A stretch of 64,000 nt of DNA from the NCBI RefSeq assembly GCF_020882245.1, contig NC_083597.1, positions 10,388,581-10,452,580 of the forward strand, written 5' to 3'. Positions within the stretch are counted from its first letter, which is position 1; every line of letters starts with the position of its first letter. Made by a program: the position numbers and the translations under genes. The notes beneath the pieces were generated by a model, which was not told where the DNA came from, did not search any database, and worked only from the letters and a program-made list of their open reading frames with translations. The stretch comes from Rhopalosiphum padi. Its lineage: Eukaryota > Arthropoda > Insecta > Hemiptera > Aphididae. This document shows, piece by piece, positions 45,181-57,085 of this stretch.

Positions 45181-46841
45181 CTGTCATATATTTTATTAGA
45201 AAAAAAAGAAGAATCCCCGATGGAAGTTGAGATGGAAATTGGAGAAAATAGTTCAGTATCAAAACCTAAAGGACCACCACAGGAAGATTTCCCATGGCCA
45301 CATTTTGCTTCATTAGCTATGCATAACTTAATAAATCAATGGGAACTACAGCCCGTTGTTACAAACGCTAATTATGTACAAGAAGAACCAAATGTTATCA
45401 AATCACAACCTAAGGTGAATAATTATTATAATTTACCATTTACAATTTATTCTAAACTAACAGTAATTAATACAAATTGATTAATTTTGAATTTGCTGGA
45501 ATAGAAAGTAATATAATATAGTTATGTTAAAATTAGAACTTTTATTGATTTTTTTTAAATTATTATTTTAAGAATATTAATTAGTTATACCATAGGTTCT
45601 TCAATATTTGTAATACATACAGTTCTGAGATAATGGTTTTTTGTAATCTTTTTCCAGGGTATACATAGTATCTATAGCCTAATTGTTAAACTCAAACTAT
45701 TAAGAGGGCATCACACCTGCATGTGTTGTCTCCATCTTACAAGTGTGCAACATAGCAAATTTATGCTTAGAAGATCGCGTTTAGCTCCATTAGATTAAAA
45801 ATTATAGTGAATCGACCTATTATAAAACTTGATGGTAAAAACATTATCTGTGTTTATATGTTAGTTTTTTAGCATGTTATGTGTATATAATATAGTGTAA
45901 ATTAAAAATGCTCATAGCTCACTTAAAAACTAAATAATTATTAAAATCTAAAATTCAAATACAAAAATAATGTTTTTACCATCAAGTTTTATAATGGATC
46001 GATCGCACTCTAATTTTTTAACTGACTGAGCTAAACGTGATCTGTTGAGCGTAAATTGATTATGTTGCGCAATTATAAGACTGTGACAATTTATACGGGT
46101 GTTGTGTCCTCTTAAGGTTGAAAATTTAATAACAATATGCAGTATCTTTATAGATAAATTAAATTAAATTTTATTTCTTATTTTATTCCCTTTATTACTC
46201 GCGTAATAAGAAATGTAATACTAATTCAATTTCATATTTTGTTACCTTGGCTTTTAAATTATACATGCATTAGGTATATTATAATTTTTTAACTTAACCC
46301 CTTTTATTTTAGACTGGAGCCATGAGAAAGTTTCCTGAAAACCCGAAAAACTGTAATCCAATACAGTTAATAAATCAAATGAAGCCTGGTGTAATATTTG
46401 TTGAAACTATAATTAGTTCAAAAACACCATCACTTTTTCAAGTAAACTGTGTAATAGACGATGTTCCATTCACTGGACAAGGTAATATTTTTTGTAACAT
46501 ATTACATTATATATTTTATTTGTAAATGATTTAAAAATTCCATTTAATGCAAATTCTCATATGATTTTTTTATATAATCATTTTATCATATATTATAACA
46601 TAAATAAAAGCCTAATATTAGTTTTAATTTTATGTATTGACAAAATAGATAATTCAAATAAAAATGTATATAACAAATTTTGGTTGGATTAGTAGGTATT
46701 TATATAAAAAAAAAAATGTCAATTAATGTCTAACTATTATATTTTATAGGATCGACAAAAAAAGCAGCCAAAAAGGAATGCTGTATTGCAGCAATAAAAA
46801 GTATTTGGCAATTTGATTTCCATGCCATAGAAGATAATTAA
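41367..46841 (+). CDS. Protein with two dsRNA-binding domains (5' end missing)
   Basis: The family is clear but the orthologue is not. Exons: 41367-41575, 42433-42573, 43647-43719, 43802-43965, 44051-44162, 45200-45414, 46313-46481 and 46750-46841. Frames join without breaks to give at least 391 residues. The first exon seen encodes Gln/Pro-rich low complexity after GNSHGNPYIRKIETF, and needs an upstream exon ending in a G. A basic patch KKGRKKRLNARMRR precedes dsRBD1 (SPLMVFSELFKDVPIHLQEH to QAKQKACENFLRIMLAKK). An acidic linker follows, then dsRBD2 (NPIQLINQMKPGVIFVETII to GSTKKAAKKECCIAAIKSIW) and the end at DN. Both domains resemble those of the ADAR/ILF3/DIP1 group. No deaminase domain follows, so an RNA-editing enzyme is excluded; a Drosophila DIP1-like or NF90-like nuclear RNA-binding role is possible. 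Confidence 0.85.
41377..41560 (+). repeat. CAA/CAC-rich coding repeat
   Basis: Low-complexity tract of CAA, CAG, CCA and ACA units inside the first recognised exon of the dsRNA-binding gene. It is read as polyglutamine/polyproline. The antisense strand gives an ORF rich in Gly and Cys that is only a shadow. Confidence 0.85.
42110..42140. mobile_element. Fragment of the TTAA fold-back MITE
   Basis: CACGTGGGTGATGTGTCCTC followed by TTAA matches the right end of the fold-back copies at 14638, 45700 and 61617. No left arm is visible. Confidence 0.45.
44206..44241. repeat. (TA)n microsatellite
   Basis: Pure alternating TA tract in intron 5 (as numbered from the first exon seen), immediately before repeat unit A. 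Confidence 0.9.
44241..44453 (+). repeat. SINE/RTE-tail-like repeat, unit A
   Basis: It ends with GTTTCGGAGTTTATCCC, ACATACAAACAAACGCTATC and ATTTTATGTATTAGTATAGA. The same 200-bp order is repeated at 44940-45138. The 3' sequence ending in TAGTATAGAT next to TA-rich tails resembles the ends of RTE-type non-LTR elements or their SINEs. That class call is inference. Confidence 0.6.
44502..44710. mobile_element. hAT-like MITE between two SINE-like units
   Basis: The left end CAGTGTCGGCCCAAGATATT and the right end, reverse complemented (CAGTGGCGGCTCAAGGCATG), are imperfect inverted repeats. GGCGCCC sits inside each arm. Flanks ACATTATA and ACATTTAT share 5 leading bases, a weak duplication. Confidence 0.6.
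44940..45138 (+). repeat. SINE/RTE-tail-like repeat, unit B
   Basis: Second direct copy of the unit at 44241-44453, starting at ACCCGCGGGCCGCCG and ending at TTAGTATAGAT, then running into a (TA)n tract at 45139-45175. Confidence 0.6.
45139..45175. repeat. (TA)n microsatellite
   Basis: Alternating TA tract at the 3' end of unit B and shortly before the acceptor of exon 45200-45414. Confidence 0.9.
45700..46115. mobile_element. Fold-back MITE with TTAA ends, 416 bp
   Basis: The left end TTAAGAGGGCATCACACCTG is mirrored by GGTGTTGTGTCCTCTTAA at the right. Inner arms GATCGCGTTTAGCTC and GAGCTAAACGTGATC pair, as do AAAACTTGATGGTAAAAACA and ATGTTTTTACCATCAAGTTT (about 45823 and 45969). It lies in the intron before exon 46313-46481. 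Confidence 0.75.
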
Positions 46842-46854
46842 CTCATTAAGAATT

Positions 46855-48918
46855 AAATTTGATATTTATAATAATATACGTTTGTGTACTAGTTATTTTT
46901 ATTAGTCAACTGTATTTATTTTATTTTATTATCGATTAGAATACTTATGAGGTTATTATTATATGGACATAGTATTAACTATTAATTTTTATATTTATAT
47001 TTTTTTTCATTATAGTAACATGGAATTAAATAACATACTTAACGTATAATGGATTAGAATCACCCTAATCCTGAAGTTATTTATTTAAATCTATATAAAA
47101 TAGATAGATTATTTGTATATACATAAATGTTTTGTCTATTAATATACTTTGAAAAACAAATTACATAAAATAGGTAATACAAATTACTCCAATATTAGAA
47201 TCTATATATTCGAATTAGAAATTTACCATTTTGTTGCTATCGTACACTCGAGTATCAATTCTCTAGTCCTTGACAATTGAATGTTAAAATTGTGTCTTAA
47301 CATTTTTTAGAAATACTTAAGTGAGGAGTGACAGTTCTAGTAATAGAATTTTTCGGTAAGATAATTGTTTGTGTTGGAAGAGATTGGTCAGGATTGCTAA
47401 CTCTCAGACACTATTTTATTCAGTGGCAGACTGGACGACCGGAATACCAGGAAATTATTAATACGAGTAATACGACACCTATTAATTTCTAAAACCATAA
47501 TTTAATGTTCAATGAATAAACCTATAATTCGCAAATCGTAAATGTTTATGTATAGCTTAAAAATAACTATTATAGGTATCCATGTTCCAATTAAACGATA
47601 GACAGTATAGTCCCGTTAATCGTTTACACGCATCAAAATACGTAAACTCGTACAGCCACAAATTAGTTCTGATTATTAAATTGATTTTATTTTACTTACT
47701 CCATTTCAATCTTCCAATAATTGTCGTTGGGTTTTATAATCGTAGAATGGGTAAATTCTAAGAGAAACACACTGGTAGCTCAGTAAATAGGTACCTACTG
47801 ACTTAAGTGACTAGTGCATGCCGCGTGGGCGTAAATAAGAGGGGGCCTCGGAAGGGCTTAGCTCTCCCTGGGCCACCTCAATCCCTTATTAAGATGTTTT
47901 AATATTAAAGTTTTATCTAAAAGAAATAGATACAATTCTAAATGTATTTAATTTATTTATTAAATCATTAGTTTTTGAGCATCAAAATTATGTCAATATT
48001 TGAATTTACTAGTACTTATATTGTATATTATTGTACTTATACCAATAAAACGATTTCATTTATATATCCCAGCCCCCAGGCCCTCAACAGCCTTATTGAA
48101 TTCTTCACTACGCAACAGTTTACAATGAAAACTAACAACCGTATTGTATTTTGTAAATTTAATTCACCGTTTATTTTGCGTGAATTATTCAAAAAATGTT
48201 AAGACTATTTTATCTATCTGTGATTATTATGTTTAGATGATACATAGGAAAAACTACCATTATAAATACATATAGTTCTTAACTAAAAATTTTGAATTTA
48301 ACAATTTTATTTTATTCTCTATTCTTGTATATAGTTTGTATAGTTATGTTAAATTTAAATACTATTGTATTCAAATTTTAAACATAACTAAATTAGCATC
48401 AGCCATATTTGAGCATTATAGCTTTGATTTAACTGCAGTTAATAGGTATAACTGAATAACTGTTGTCTGTTTAAATTTGTTTGATTATTGTTATAATATG
48501 TTAATCAATAATGTGTTATTAATTTATTATTTTAAATTGTATCATAGATAAATTTTCACTTATCTATCATTTATCCATTTATGTGTATAGATTAATGGTG
48601 TAGGGGACAGATTCACTTTCTGTTTGCTTTTGAAAGCTATTGGGCTCAACGCAAAAGTATTGTATTTAAGAAACATATGTACATATGTATATCAATAGCG
48701 CTAGTGACAATATTGTCATCGAAATTTGCGAACTGTGCGTCAGATGTCGGTGTTCACTATCATATATTCGGTATTTCAAATAATTGTTAAATAGTAAAAT
48801 AGATGATTTTTTTGAAAATTAAAAGTTGTATCCAAACTAACATTTGAACGAGTAGTTTTTAAGTTATTTAACCTTATATGTAGTGTATTAAGAATAAGAA
48901 ACCGTCCATCCATGATAA
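46855..48918. other. Intergenic, mostly featureless
   Basis: About 2 kb downstream of the dsRNA-binding gene. Two possible transposon termini are visible: CAGTGGCAGACTGGACGACC near 47420, and CGTGGGCGTAAATAAGAGGG near 47824 (resembling the hAT-like ends). Neither has an identified partner. A 75-codon ORF at 47975-48202 has no motif. Confidence 0.4.
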
Positions 48919-48920
48919 TA

Positions 48921-49231
48921 CAGTAGAACGTCGATTATCCGCACCACAAAATTGTTGTACAAATTTATTTTTAGTTTAATTTAATTTAATTCTATCGTTA
49001 GCTATGTTCGTTTTGTCGTGTTTATATTATATGAAATTCGAAATTATTTTATTATCTACTATGGGCCTACGGTTCACTCTAATGTATTATAGGTATTATA
49101 GGTACGTTTTACACACAGTAAATTAGTTTTTAACTTTATTTTTAATGCTTATTTGATTATCCGCACCCACTCGATCCCAATCACAGATATATCTGTGATC
49201 CCATTTAATGCGAATAATCGATGTTCTACTG
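48921..49231. mobile_element. pogo/Tigger-like MITE, 311 bp
   Basis: Ends CAGTAGAACGTCGATTATCC and (right, reverse complemented) CAGTAGAACATCGATTATTC are near-identical inverted repeats of the pogo/Tigger type. TA dinucleotides flank them (48919-48920 and 49232-49233). No transposase ORF. Confidence 0.85.
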
Positions 49232-49233
49232 TA

Positions 49234-50398
49234 TATAGTTTTGGAAAATATGGAGGATATACTAATTTAAAAAGTATGTTGATTAGGTAGTATAAAGTCA
49301 TTAATATTTTATACTTTGCAAAAACTGTTTTATTGTAATTACTAGATTAAATATTACTTACATAGTTACCTCTATTTTTAAGTTTTTGCATAACCATTAA
49401 TTAAAACCATTTTTCAGGATTATTATGTAGATGTAGTTTGATAAATATTTTCAAAAAAATAATTTGCTTAATTATTCGCAATAAAAGGTTATTTCTCATT
49501 TGAAAAAATAAGTATACCGTTACATGACATAGCTTAAACAATGTACAACTTCTGTGTATTTGAATTTAAAAATATGGCCTTTAGGCAAAGTTAACTCTAA
49601 AATTTGAAAGACCAACATAAATTTAACATTAAAGGAATAAGTGGTCATACAATGCTTGTAAATAAGTATAGTTACCCTGTATACTATAGGTTTTAATGTA
49701 CTTACCTATTATAATAAATAGGTATTTGAGCTAGTTCTTTTAAAAATTATATATAAATTCTACATTAACATAATCGATAATTCATATATCGTGTATATTA
49801 GAATATAATGAAGCGTTACTACTTATTTAAAACATCGAATCTAATATCAGTAATATCATAATTCATAATTAATGGAATTAGAGATTTTAGTAACGCCATG
49901 TAACTTACTTATACTTCATAATATTTTATAATATTTTTAAAATTTAAATTGTTATTTAAGTATTTTTTTAGACAAGTTTTTAATAAATTATCGCCGATAT
50001 CTGGGTATCTAAATGACGTGGGAGATTATAGCTAATATGGAATCTAAAATCTCTTTTAGGTTCTAAAGGTCCAAAGGGATCCAGTTGACGTACGTAGACA
50101 TACTTGTCGCGGGATCTAGATGGTACGTAACCGTTTAAGTTGCGTACTCGCGTCAGCTGTTAAGGTTTTGACTGTTATCAGACGAAAGTACGAAACCAAA
50201 CAATTGATAACAAAGAATTTCTGAACCTGAATCTGAGGTCGTTTACTCTTCAATTATTTTCGTTTTAACTTTATAGTTTGTGTAAGGTTCAGTTACTTTA
50301 CTGCCGAGTGCTGAAGTAGATTGTTAATTGAATTCATTGTCTATTTAATTGAATTCATATACCTAAGACAAAGTATAATTTGTTGTTTCGCTGAAAAA
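49234..50398. promoter_or_regulatory. NDUFS7 upstream region
   Basis: The first 800 bp are A/T-rich without features. From about 50060 to 50340 the sequence has more CpG and balanced composition and should contain the NDUFS7 promoter and leader. No unambiguous core element was found. Confidence 0.4.
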
Positions 50399-52073
50399 AT
50401 GAGGATGATCGGTGAGTGAAAAATAATATTATTATGTCAACGTGTGTATGGAGTAATTTAATTTAATTGTCTGGATATATGACTTCTAGATTCTAGTTAA
50501 AACTACATAAATAATTCTTTTAGTTATTTTTACAATTTTTTAATCAGTAAAATATTAAAAGACGTGTTGCAAGTCAAATATTTTGTTTTTTTATTTCTTA
50601 TTATTCTATTGATAATTGTTGTCACACTGCATACAGACTAACTATAATAATATTTAAGACTAATTTTATGAATGATATTATTTTTATTAATAATTTAGGT
50701 CGCCCAAATCAAATCTTGTCAGCCTCTAAGAGCATCAATTGTTTATTGAAGAATCCTGCAATCACCCAAATCTGTCTTAGAAATGAATCTACCAAAGTCC
50801 AACCTGCATCTCAAGACACAAATGTAGAAGGTTTGTTATTAATTGTTTTATTATTATTAAAACATTTTTTTTTTTTTTTATTTATAATTTACAATTTAAA
50901 GTTATTCTCTATGTTTGATAGAAAAACCATATCGTCCATATTCTCCGTTTCAAAAGACAAACAATATGGCTGAATATGCTGTTGCTCGTTTGGATGATGT
51001 TTTGAACTGGGGCCGTAAGGTAATTAAATAATGAAAAATTTTTTCTTTTATTTTAATCTAAACATTTATTTGACAATTTGATTTTTAGCACTCCCTCTGG
51101 CCTTTGACTTTTGGATTGGCATGTTGTGCTGTTGAAATGATGCACATAGCTGCTCCTCGATATGATATGGATCGATATGGTGTTGTATTTCGTGCATCTC
51201 CTCGTCAGGCTGATCTTATTATAGTCGCGGGAACACTGACAAATAAAATGGCACCAGCATTGAGAAGAGTTTATGATCAAGTAAGTGATATGATTTTTCA
51301 ATATTGCATTGATTATTTTTCTATAAATGTTCACAGATGCCTGATCCAAAATGGGTTATTTCTATGGGAAGCTGTGCAAATGGAGGTGGTTACTATCATT
51401 ATTCATATTCAGTTGTGAGGGGTTGTGATAGGGTTATTCCAGTTGACATTTATGTACCAGGTAAGGTAGTTCTGTTAGTTATGTATTTGTGACAAAATGT
51501 TTAATGCAATTTAAAGGTCAACTTGTGTATCATATTATAATATATTATTATTATTATTATTATTATTATATTATTATATATATTATAATTAAATATAGAC
51601 ATAATATAATTGTTCATATTTTCTAAATATTAGCAGTAATAGATGATAAATTTATATGTTGAAATGTTGAATAGATATACAATATTATATCTGTCAAATA
51701 CAACATTTTTATTTGTGTTGTACTTGAAAGTTAGTCGTACCCTCATAGAGCATTTGTATGTTCAACATAATATAAAATTTTCAATTTGTAATTTTCTGAA
51801 TGGTACATAATTTCTTTTTTTGATAAATAAAATATTCTACTCTGCATAATTAGAATTTATATGAAGCGTACTGAAATGAAACAAATATTGTTATTCAGTG
51901 TAATTATTTTAATCTCTATTCCTAAATATGTATTATATTAATAGGTACTGTTTTTAATATTTAAATGTATTTTAGGTTGTCCTCCAACTGCTGAAGCGTT
52001 GATGTATGGTATCCTACAGTTGCAGAAAAAAATAAAAAGAATGTCACTTGCCCAGAGTTGGTATAGAAAGTAA
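50399..52073 (+). CDS. NDUFS7: NADH:ubiquinone oxidoreductase core subunit S7 (ND-20/PSST)
   Basis: This is the mitochondrial complex I subunit that binds iron-sulfur cluster N2 and lines the ubiquinone site. Exons: 50399-50411, 50699-50830, 50922-51019, 51089-51280, 51337-51460 and 51976-52073. The total of 657 nt gives 218 residues. The first 13-nt exon starts MRMI and begins a basic, Ser/Asn-rich mitochondrial presequence of about 40-60 residues. The core follows: RLDDVLNWGRKHSLWPLTFG, then LACCAVEMMH (C93, C94), RYDMDRYGVVFRASPRQADL, GTLTNKMAPALRRVYDQMPD, WVISMGSCANGGGYYHYSYS (C158), and VPGCPPTAEALMYGILQLQK (C188). The four N2-cluster cysteines are all present. Poly(A) signal AATAAA lies at 52265-52270. 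Confidence 0.97.
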
Positions 52074-52270
52074 TTTATTATGTATCATTAACCTTTATAT
52101 CAATGGTTTTGTGTATTACATCTTTTACCGTTTGTAAAAATATTTACTTGTGAAACTCTTAATTGTGTTAAACAATATAGATAATAGTTTAGTATTGCAA
52201 AATATATCACAAATTTGAATTGTACATCTTTGTGTTATGATTTTCTTAAATTGTTGTTGTAAAAAATAAA

Positions 52271-53230
52271 CGGTACCATTTTAATAATATTATATTTTGG
52301 CTGAATTTAGCGACTGTTTTAATGTATTTTTTATATATAATATAAAATAACAATACTTAGTAACTTATAAAGATTCTGAGCGGAGTAAATTAGGGTAGTA
52401 TCTGATAGAGAATCATAGGTTGTTCAAAATTTTCAAAATAATTGTTAAAATAAAAAAATTGAAAACCAACTAAAAAATAAACAATATACATAATTTATTT
52501 TTAGACATTTTAAATTAAAATTTGGACAAGTTTAATATATATTTTTTTTTGTTTTATTTATTATAAAGCGTTTATTGAATATTTACAATCTATGTGATGA
52601 GTATGTAATTTGTTTAAAATATAAATAACTATATTGATTAGGTACATATTACTAATTTGGAGAATTAATTAAGAAACTTAGAACATCAATGTGATGTTTC
52701 TGTCTTACTAACAGCAAATTTGTGTTCTGCATCAATCCATTTTATGCTGTTAGCTTAAATATTAGTAAATTTATATAGGTACTAGGTAGGTATTGTACAA
52801 CTTAAAAATAAAAATATTATTTAGTATCTCATAGGATTTTATTAATATTATTATAATTTTAAGGCAAGTTATGAACATTTTAAAGTTGTAATACTTTCAT
52901 AGCTATAGCCATCAACTTACTTTAAAATAAATGTATCAATAAAAGTCTTTGAGTTGCTCTAGATAATATTTTACCTTTAAGTTTGATAACATTTAAATTG
53001 ACTAATGTTAAAGTTAACAGTATAAAATGAATTCTGCTGAATCCTGAATGCTAATTGCTATCGATAGTGCAGAAAGGAAGAGTTATATATTGTTTTACTT
53101 CCCTATTCTAATTGTTTCATACATCAACGTAGGAATGAAAACTTAGTACAAGTATTGGTAAAATCTTTATTTAATGTTTAACTTGATACAGAAATACAAT
53201 AATTGTAAAAAATAAGATGTTGATGAATGG
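52271..53230. other. Intergenic with decayed repeat fragments
   Basis: AAGATTCTGAGCGGAG near 52371 and the A/T-rich text after it resemble the dispersed 1-kb repeat. GAACATCAATGTGATGTTTC, then TCTTACTAACAGCAAATTTG (about 52681-52725), resemble the TTAA fold-back family. Both are too diverged for firm boundaries. No gene. Confidence 0.35.
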
Positions 53231-53481
53231 TGTTATGTCATGACTCCAAAATGCTAATAAACAATACTATGAGTGGTGTTACGACCTGCCTCTGAATTTC
53301 TTGAATATCTTAACCGTCTGCTGAGCTCTCATCCCGATCACCCTTATATAATATGCTCGATCAAGATAAGAGTGGTGGTGACTCTGTTGACACACAGGGC
53401 CTCGTATTAATATTAATATTCTCGTCATTTTAAAAACATGTTTTAATATTATTTTAGTTTCATCTTAAATCAAGGCGGGCA
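53231..53481 (+). mobile_element. Possible solo LTR, 251 bp
   Basis: The segment starts TGTTATGTCATGACTCC and ends GGCGGGCA, flanked by ATGG on both sides (53227-53230 and 53482-53485). TATATAATATGC at about 53343 and AATAAAC near 53257 could serve as internal promoter and polyadenylation motifs. Composition is less A/T-rich than the surroundings. A 4-bp duplication and TG..CA ends are weak evidence, so this is only a candidate. Confidence 0.3.
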
Positions 53482-53485
53482 ATGG

Positions 53486-56400
53486 GGCATGATAAGAGTC
53501 TGTGCGTGGCGTCCCTACATCACGATATATGAGTCTTTACCAGGACAATTAATATTGTGTTTTAATCTTACCATTCAACCACCGGTGCTAGAATGCCTAA
53601 ACATTTATTGGAAATGATAAGAAGAAGAATATTAAATCAAATTTTAACTGAAAGTATATACCTATTTAACGATTAAAAAAAAAATTTGAATTTCCCCATT
53701 CCTCGTAAGGGTAAGACTATAGTTAGGTAGGTACTCGGTACTACTGCACTACAGCAGAGTAGTTATCTGTCAGTCTGCTTTTTATTTTTGTTTAATATAT
53801 GTTAGTAGAAAAAATGCTTTGAATTTTGAAACTTCGAGAACTTTTCTAGAAGAAAATTACATTTAATTGGTACTTTAAGTCAAAAGTAAAAATATCAAGT
53901 TATTTTTAAAATAATTAGGAACAACAATAAAAAATACTATGGCAAGACCGGCTAAACCAATTTTCAATAATATGAAAATTGTTTATTTATTGTAATTTAA
54001 AAATGAATAACTATATAGTTTTTAAATTTTTAATAGATATTCATATTAGCATTTACTATAGGCATCATAAAATTAAATACACATAAAAAAGTTTAGATTA
54101 AAGTCACATTAATTTATGAACGATTGAAGTTCAAATTTTGATGACATTGTATATATTTAAATTTACATTAAAATATTTAGATTAATTTTAAGCTATATTT
54201 TATACTTCGAACCTGTTCACACCAGTATATTATGTATGTTGATTTTGACTTTTAAGTTAGTAACAACTTATTATACTTACATTATACACAAATTAAAATT
54301 ATGAGATAATTACTATATTTTAATAAATATGATTTATAATTGACAAAAATTAGTTCAATCAGCCGTGTTATATATAGAAAAATAAATTACTAATTTACAA
54401 TAGCAATATAAATAAATACCTATACTTAATAAAATATTATCCTAAGAAATATTATAGCCTATACTGCAGTGACTGGTGAGTCTACATACAACGCACAGAA
54501 TCATTTTGTTGTGTAATATAATATTATTTGTTACTGAATACAAATGTAACATATTCATTTTCATATTTATTACGTTTTAAATTACGATGAGATACCTATA
54601 TAACTCAACAGAGCGAGTTTCCTAAGTTTCCTTGAATTTTATTTTTGTATTAGAATTTTCATTTTTTTTCTTATGATAAATGCATTAGTTTTTAGTTATT
54701 ATTAATTGAATATTATGTTAATTTAGAAGATGTAAAATACATCATTTTTAAATAATAATATAATATATTATCATTATGATAGAATATAATGATTGCGAGT
54801 CGCGACAAATGTGTACATTCCTTGAATATTTTTAGAAAACGGAATACTTAAACAAAATTAACTTCATACATAATACCTATTACATAGATACCATAATATT
54901 AATTAGTGTGTTACTTCACTTGATGTTTTTTTTTTTTTAAAAGATACGTTTAAATAGTTAAAATTATTATTACTATTATTATTAATAACAAGGATCAATG
55001 AAACGTATAGATAATAACAAAACAGTAAAGTACACAAAAAACAAATTATATTTTTTGTACAGAATAATAGTAGGTATATAAATTGTTAAAACAAACAAAT
55101 TGTTTTAATCCTCTAATAAAATTATATGATTTATTATGGTATAGTTTATTCATAGAGTATAGACTTAAAAACTTATAGTTTTAGTAAATGTATAAATGCT
55201 TTGTACCAATTTTAAAATTAGAATAATTAACCCTAATTCTGAAAGATTTTTTTCCAACAAAAGTTTAGTAAGAAAAAGAAATAATTAATATATATAGGTA
55301 ATCATCGTGATTGTAGTACTCACTACTCACAAATATAATCTGTTAGGAATCAAAATTTAAATTTTTTTAAATTTTTTTAAAATTAAAAAATTGATTAAAT
55401 CTTAGACTTAATTGTGCATATATCATATCATCGTGATATACCTACCTATCTACAAATCTAAAAATTACTATTTGATAATAAATCTCTAATTAAACTTTCT
55501 ATAAAATCAAATAAGCATAATGTAGTCTATGAAATTATAATAATATCGTATACTTGAAGCTAATAAAAAAATAATCAATGAATATTGAATTGTATATAAA
55601 TAGTAGGTACACTTATATTATTAATTGAATAATTAAGCCAATTATTGAGGACTACTAGCTAGATTTAATAGTTCCGAAATATATAAGAATGTTTGACTGA
55701 TATTTAAAATACATTTGTGAATCAATGTGTATGGATACGGTTTGAGAATGTAACACGTTTTTTAATATTTGGAGTTTTAAAATGATTATGATTGTGTTGA
55801 AAATAAATTATGTTTTACGATATGGGTTGGTAGGTCGTAGACTCGTAGGTACACACGATATGAACCATAATATTTGTTTAGTTAAACTTAAACACATATA
55901 AATAATATGTAGTAGTTCAATACATTTTGAGTCATATTACGTTATTATTTATGTTTTATTTTTAGAAATATTATTTTTATAAACAAATTTTTCATCTTAG
56001 CATTTATGCTGTATGAAAATAAATATGACATATTATTCTGATATTCAAGGTCACATAATTAGCGTTGGTATTATGTATAATAATTATAATGTATTCCTTT
56101 ATTTATCATTCTGTAAATTAATATTTTCATTAAACCAGTTTTATGTTATATTTTCAGCTTAATTGCGCATTAAATAAGTACTTACAATCGAATATATAGA
56201 CGAGTGCATATATATTTACCCTTATAGATACTTATATGTTAACCAATAAGGGGCGGTAAAAAATTTTCTTTCATCCGCAAATAATTTTTTCAAAATAATG
56301 AATTCTATTGTTTACTCACCTGTCTTTTGGATGATGGGGTCCATATAGATTTCTGAAATTCGTAAGACACATAATTTTTATACTTGATTAATATACTATG

Positions 56401-57085
56401 GTAAAGTGATGACATCATTTGTTTTATTATTTACTTAAACACTAACTTTATTATAAAGAACTCGTAAATAATAATTTACTATACAATTCCTGGATTGTAT
56501 ATTTGCATAAACAATCACTAAACAGTAAACATTTAATTAATCAATATTTAGCTTTAATGGTCCTTTAAACATGATTTAGTGGTCCGTGATTGATTCATTA
56601 AATTTTATTGAACCATAAAACCAATGAATTTTTATGCAACCCGGCATAAGCAATATTATTTTTTGAATTCCTTGCAATTCAAAAAACACGATCATGATCT
56701 AAAGTTAATTGTTATTCCCAACGAAAGGTTGAATTATTTAATTTGATCTATTTACTTAAACCTGCCAACTGAATATTTATAAATGTAATGTGTAAATGTG
56801 TAGGTAATGTATTATAGGTATGACTATTATGAATCTAATATAATAATAAATTACAATATTCAAATGCGACAATGCGACATAAGTAAGCACCTCGTATCCA
56901 CTAATCCACTTTAACAATATTAAATATCTACTAAATAAATATTTTTCAGAAAACATGAACACTGTTATTTTTAAAAATTACTTAAATATTCATAAGTATA
57001 ATCAGTACTGTGATAGTGTGATCCTATTTTCTTCTTATTTTAAATGCATTGGCTACTTGAAAATTATTAAAACAATATTATGTAT
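53486..57085. other. Intergenic, about 3.6 kb, nothing identified
   Basis: A/T-rich throughout, with short A/T-driven ORFs only. No RNA gene, bounded repeat or regulatory element could be supported. Confidence 0.4.

Noticed and set aside
47420..47450. CAGTGGCAGACTGGACGACC, a possible transposon terminus
   Set aside because: No matching opposite end or target duplication found; a partly similar sequence at 36849-36870 is not enough to define an element.
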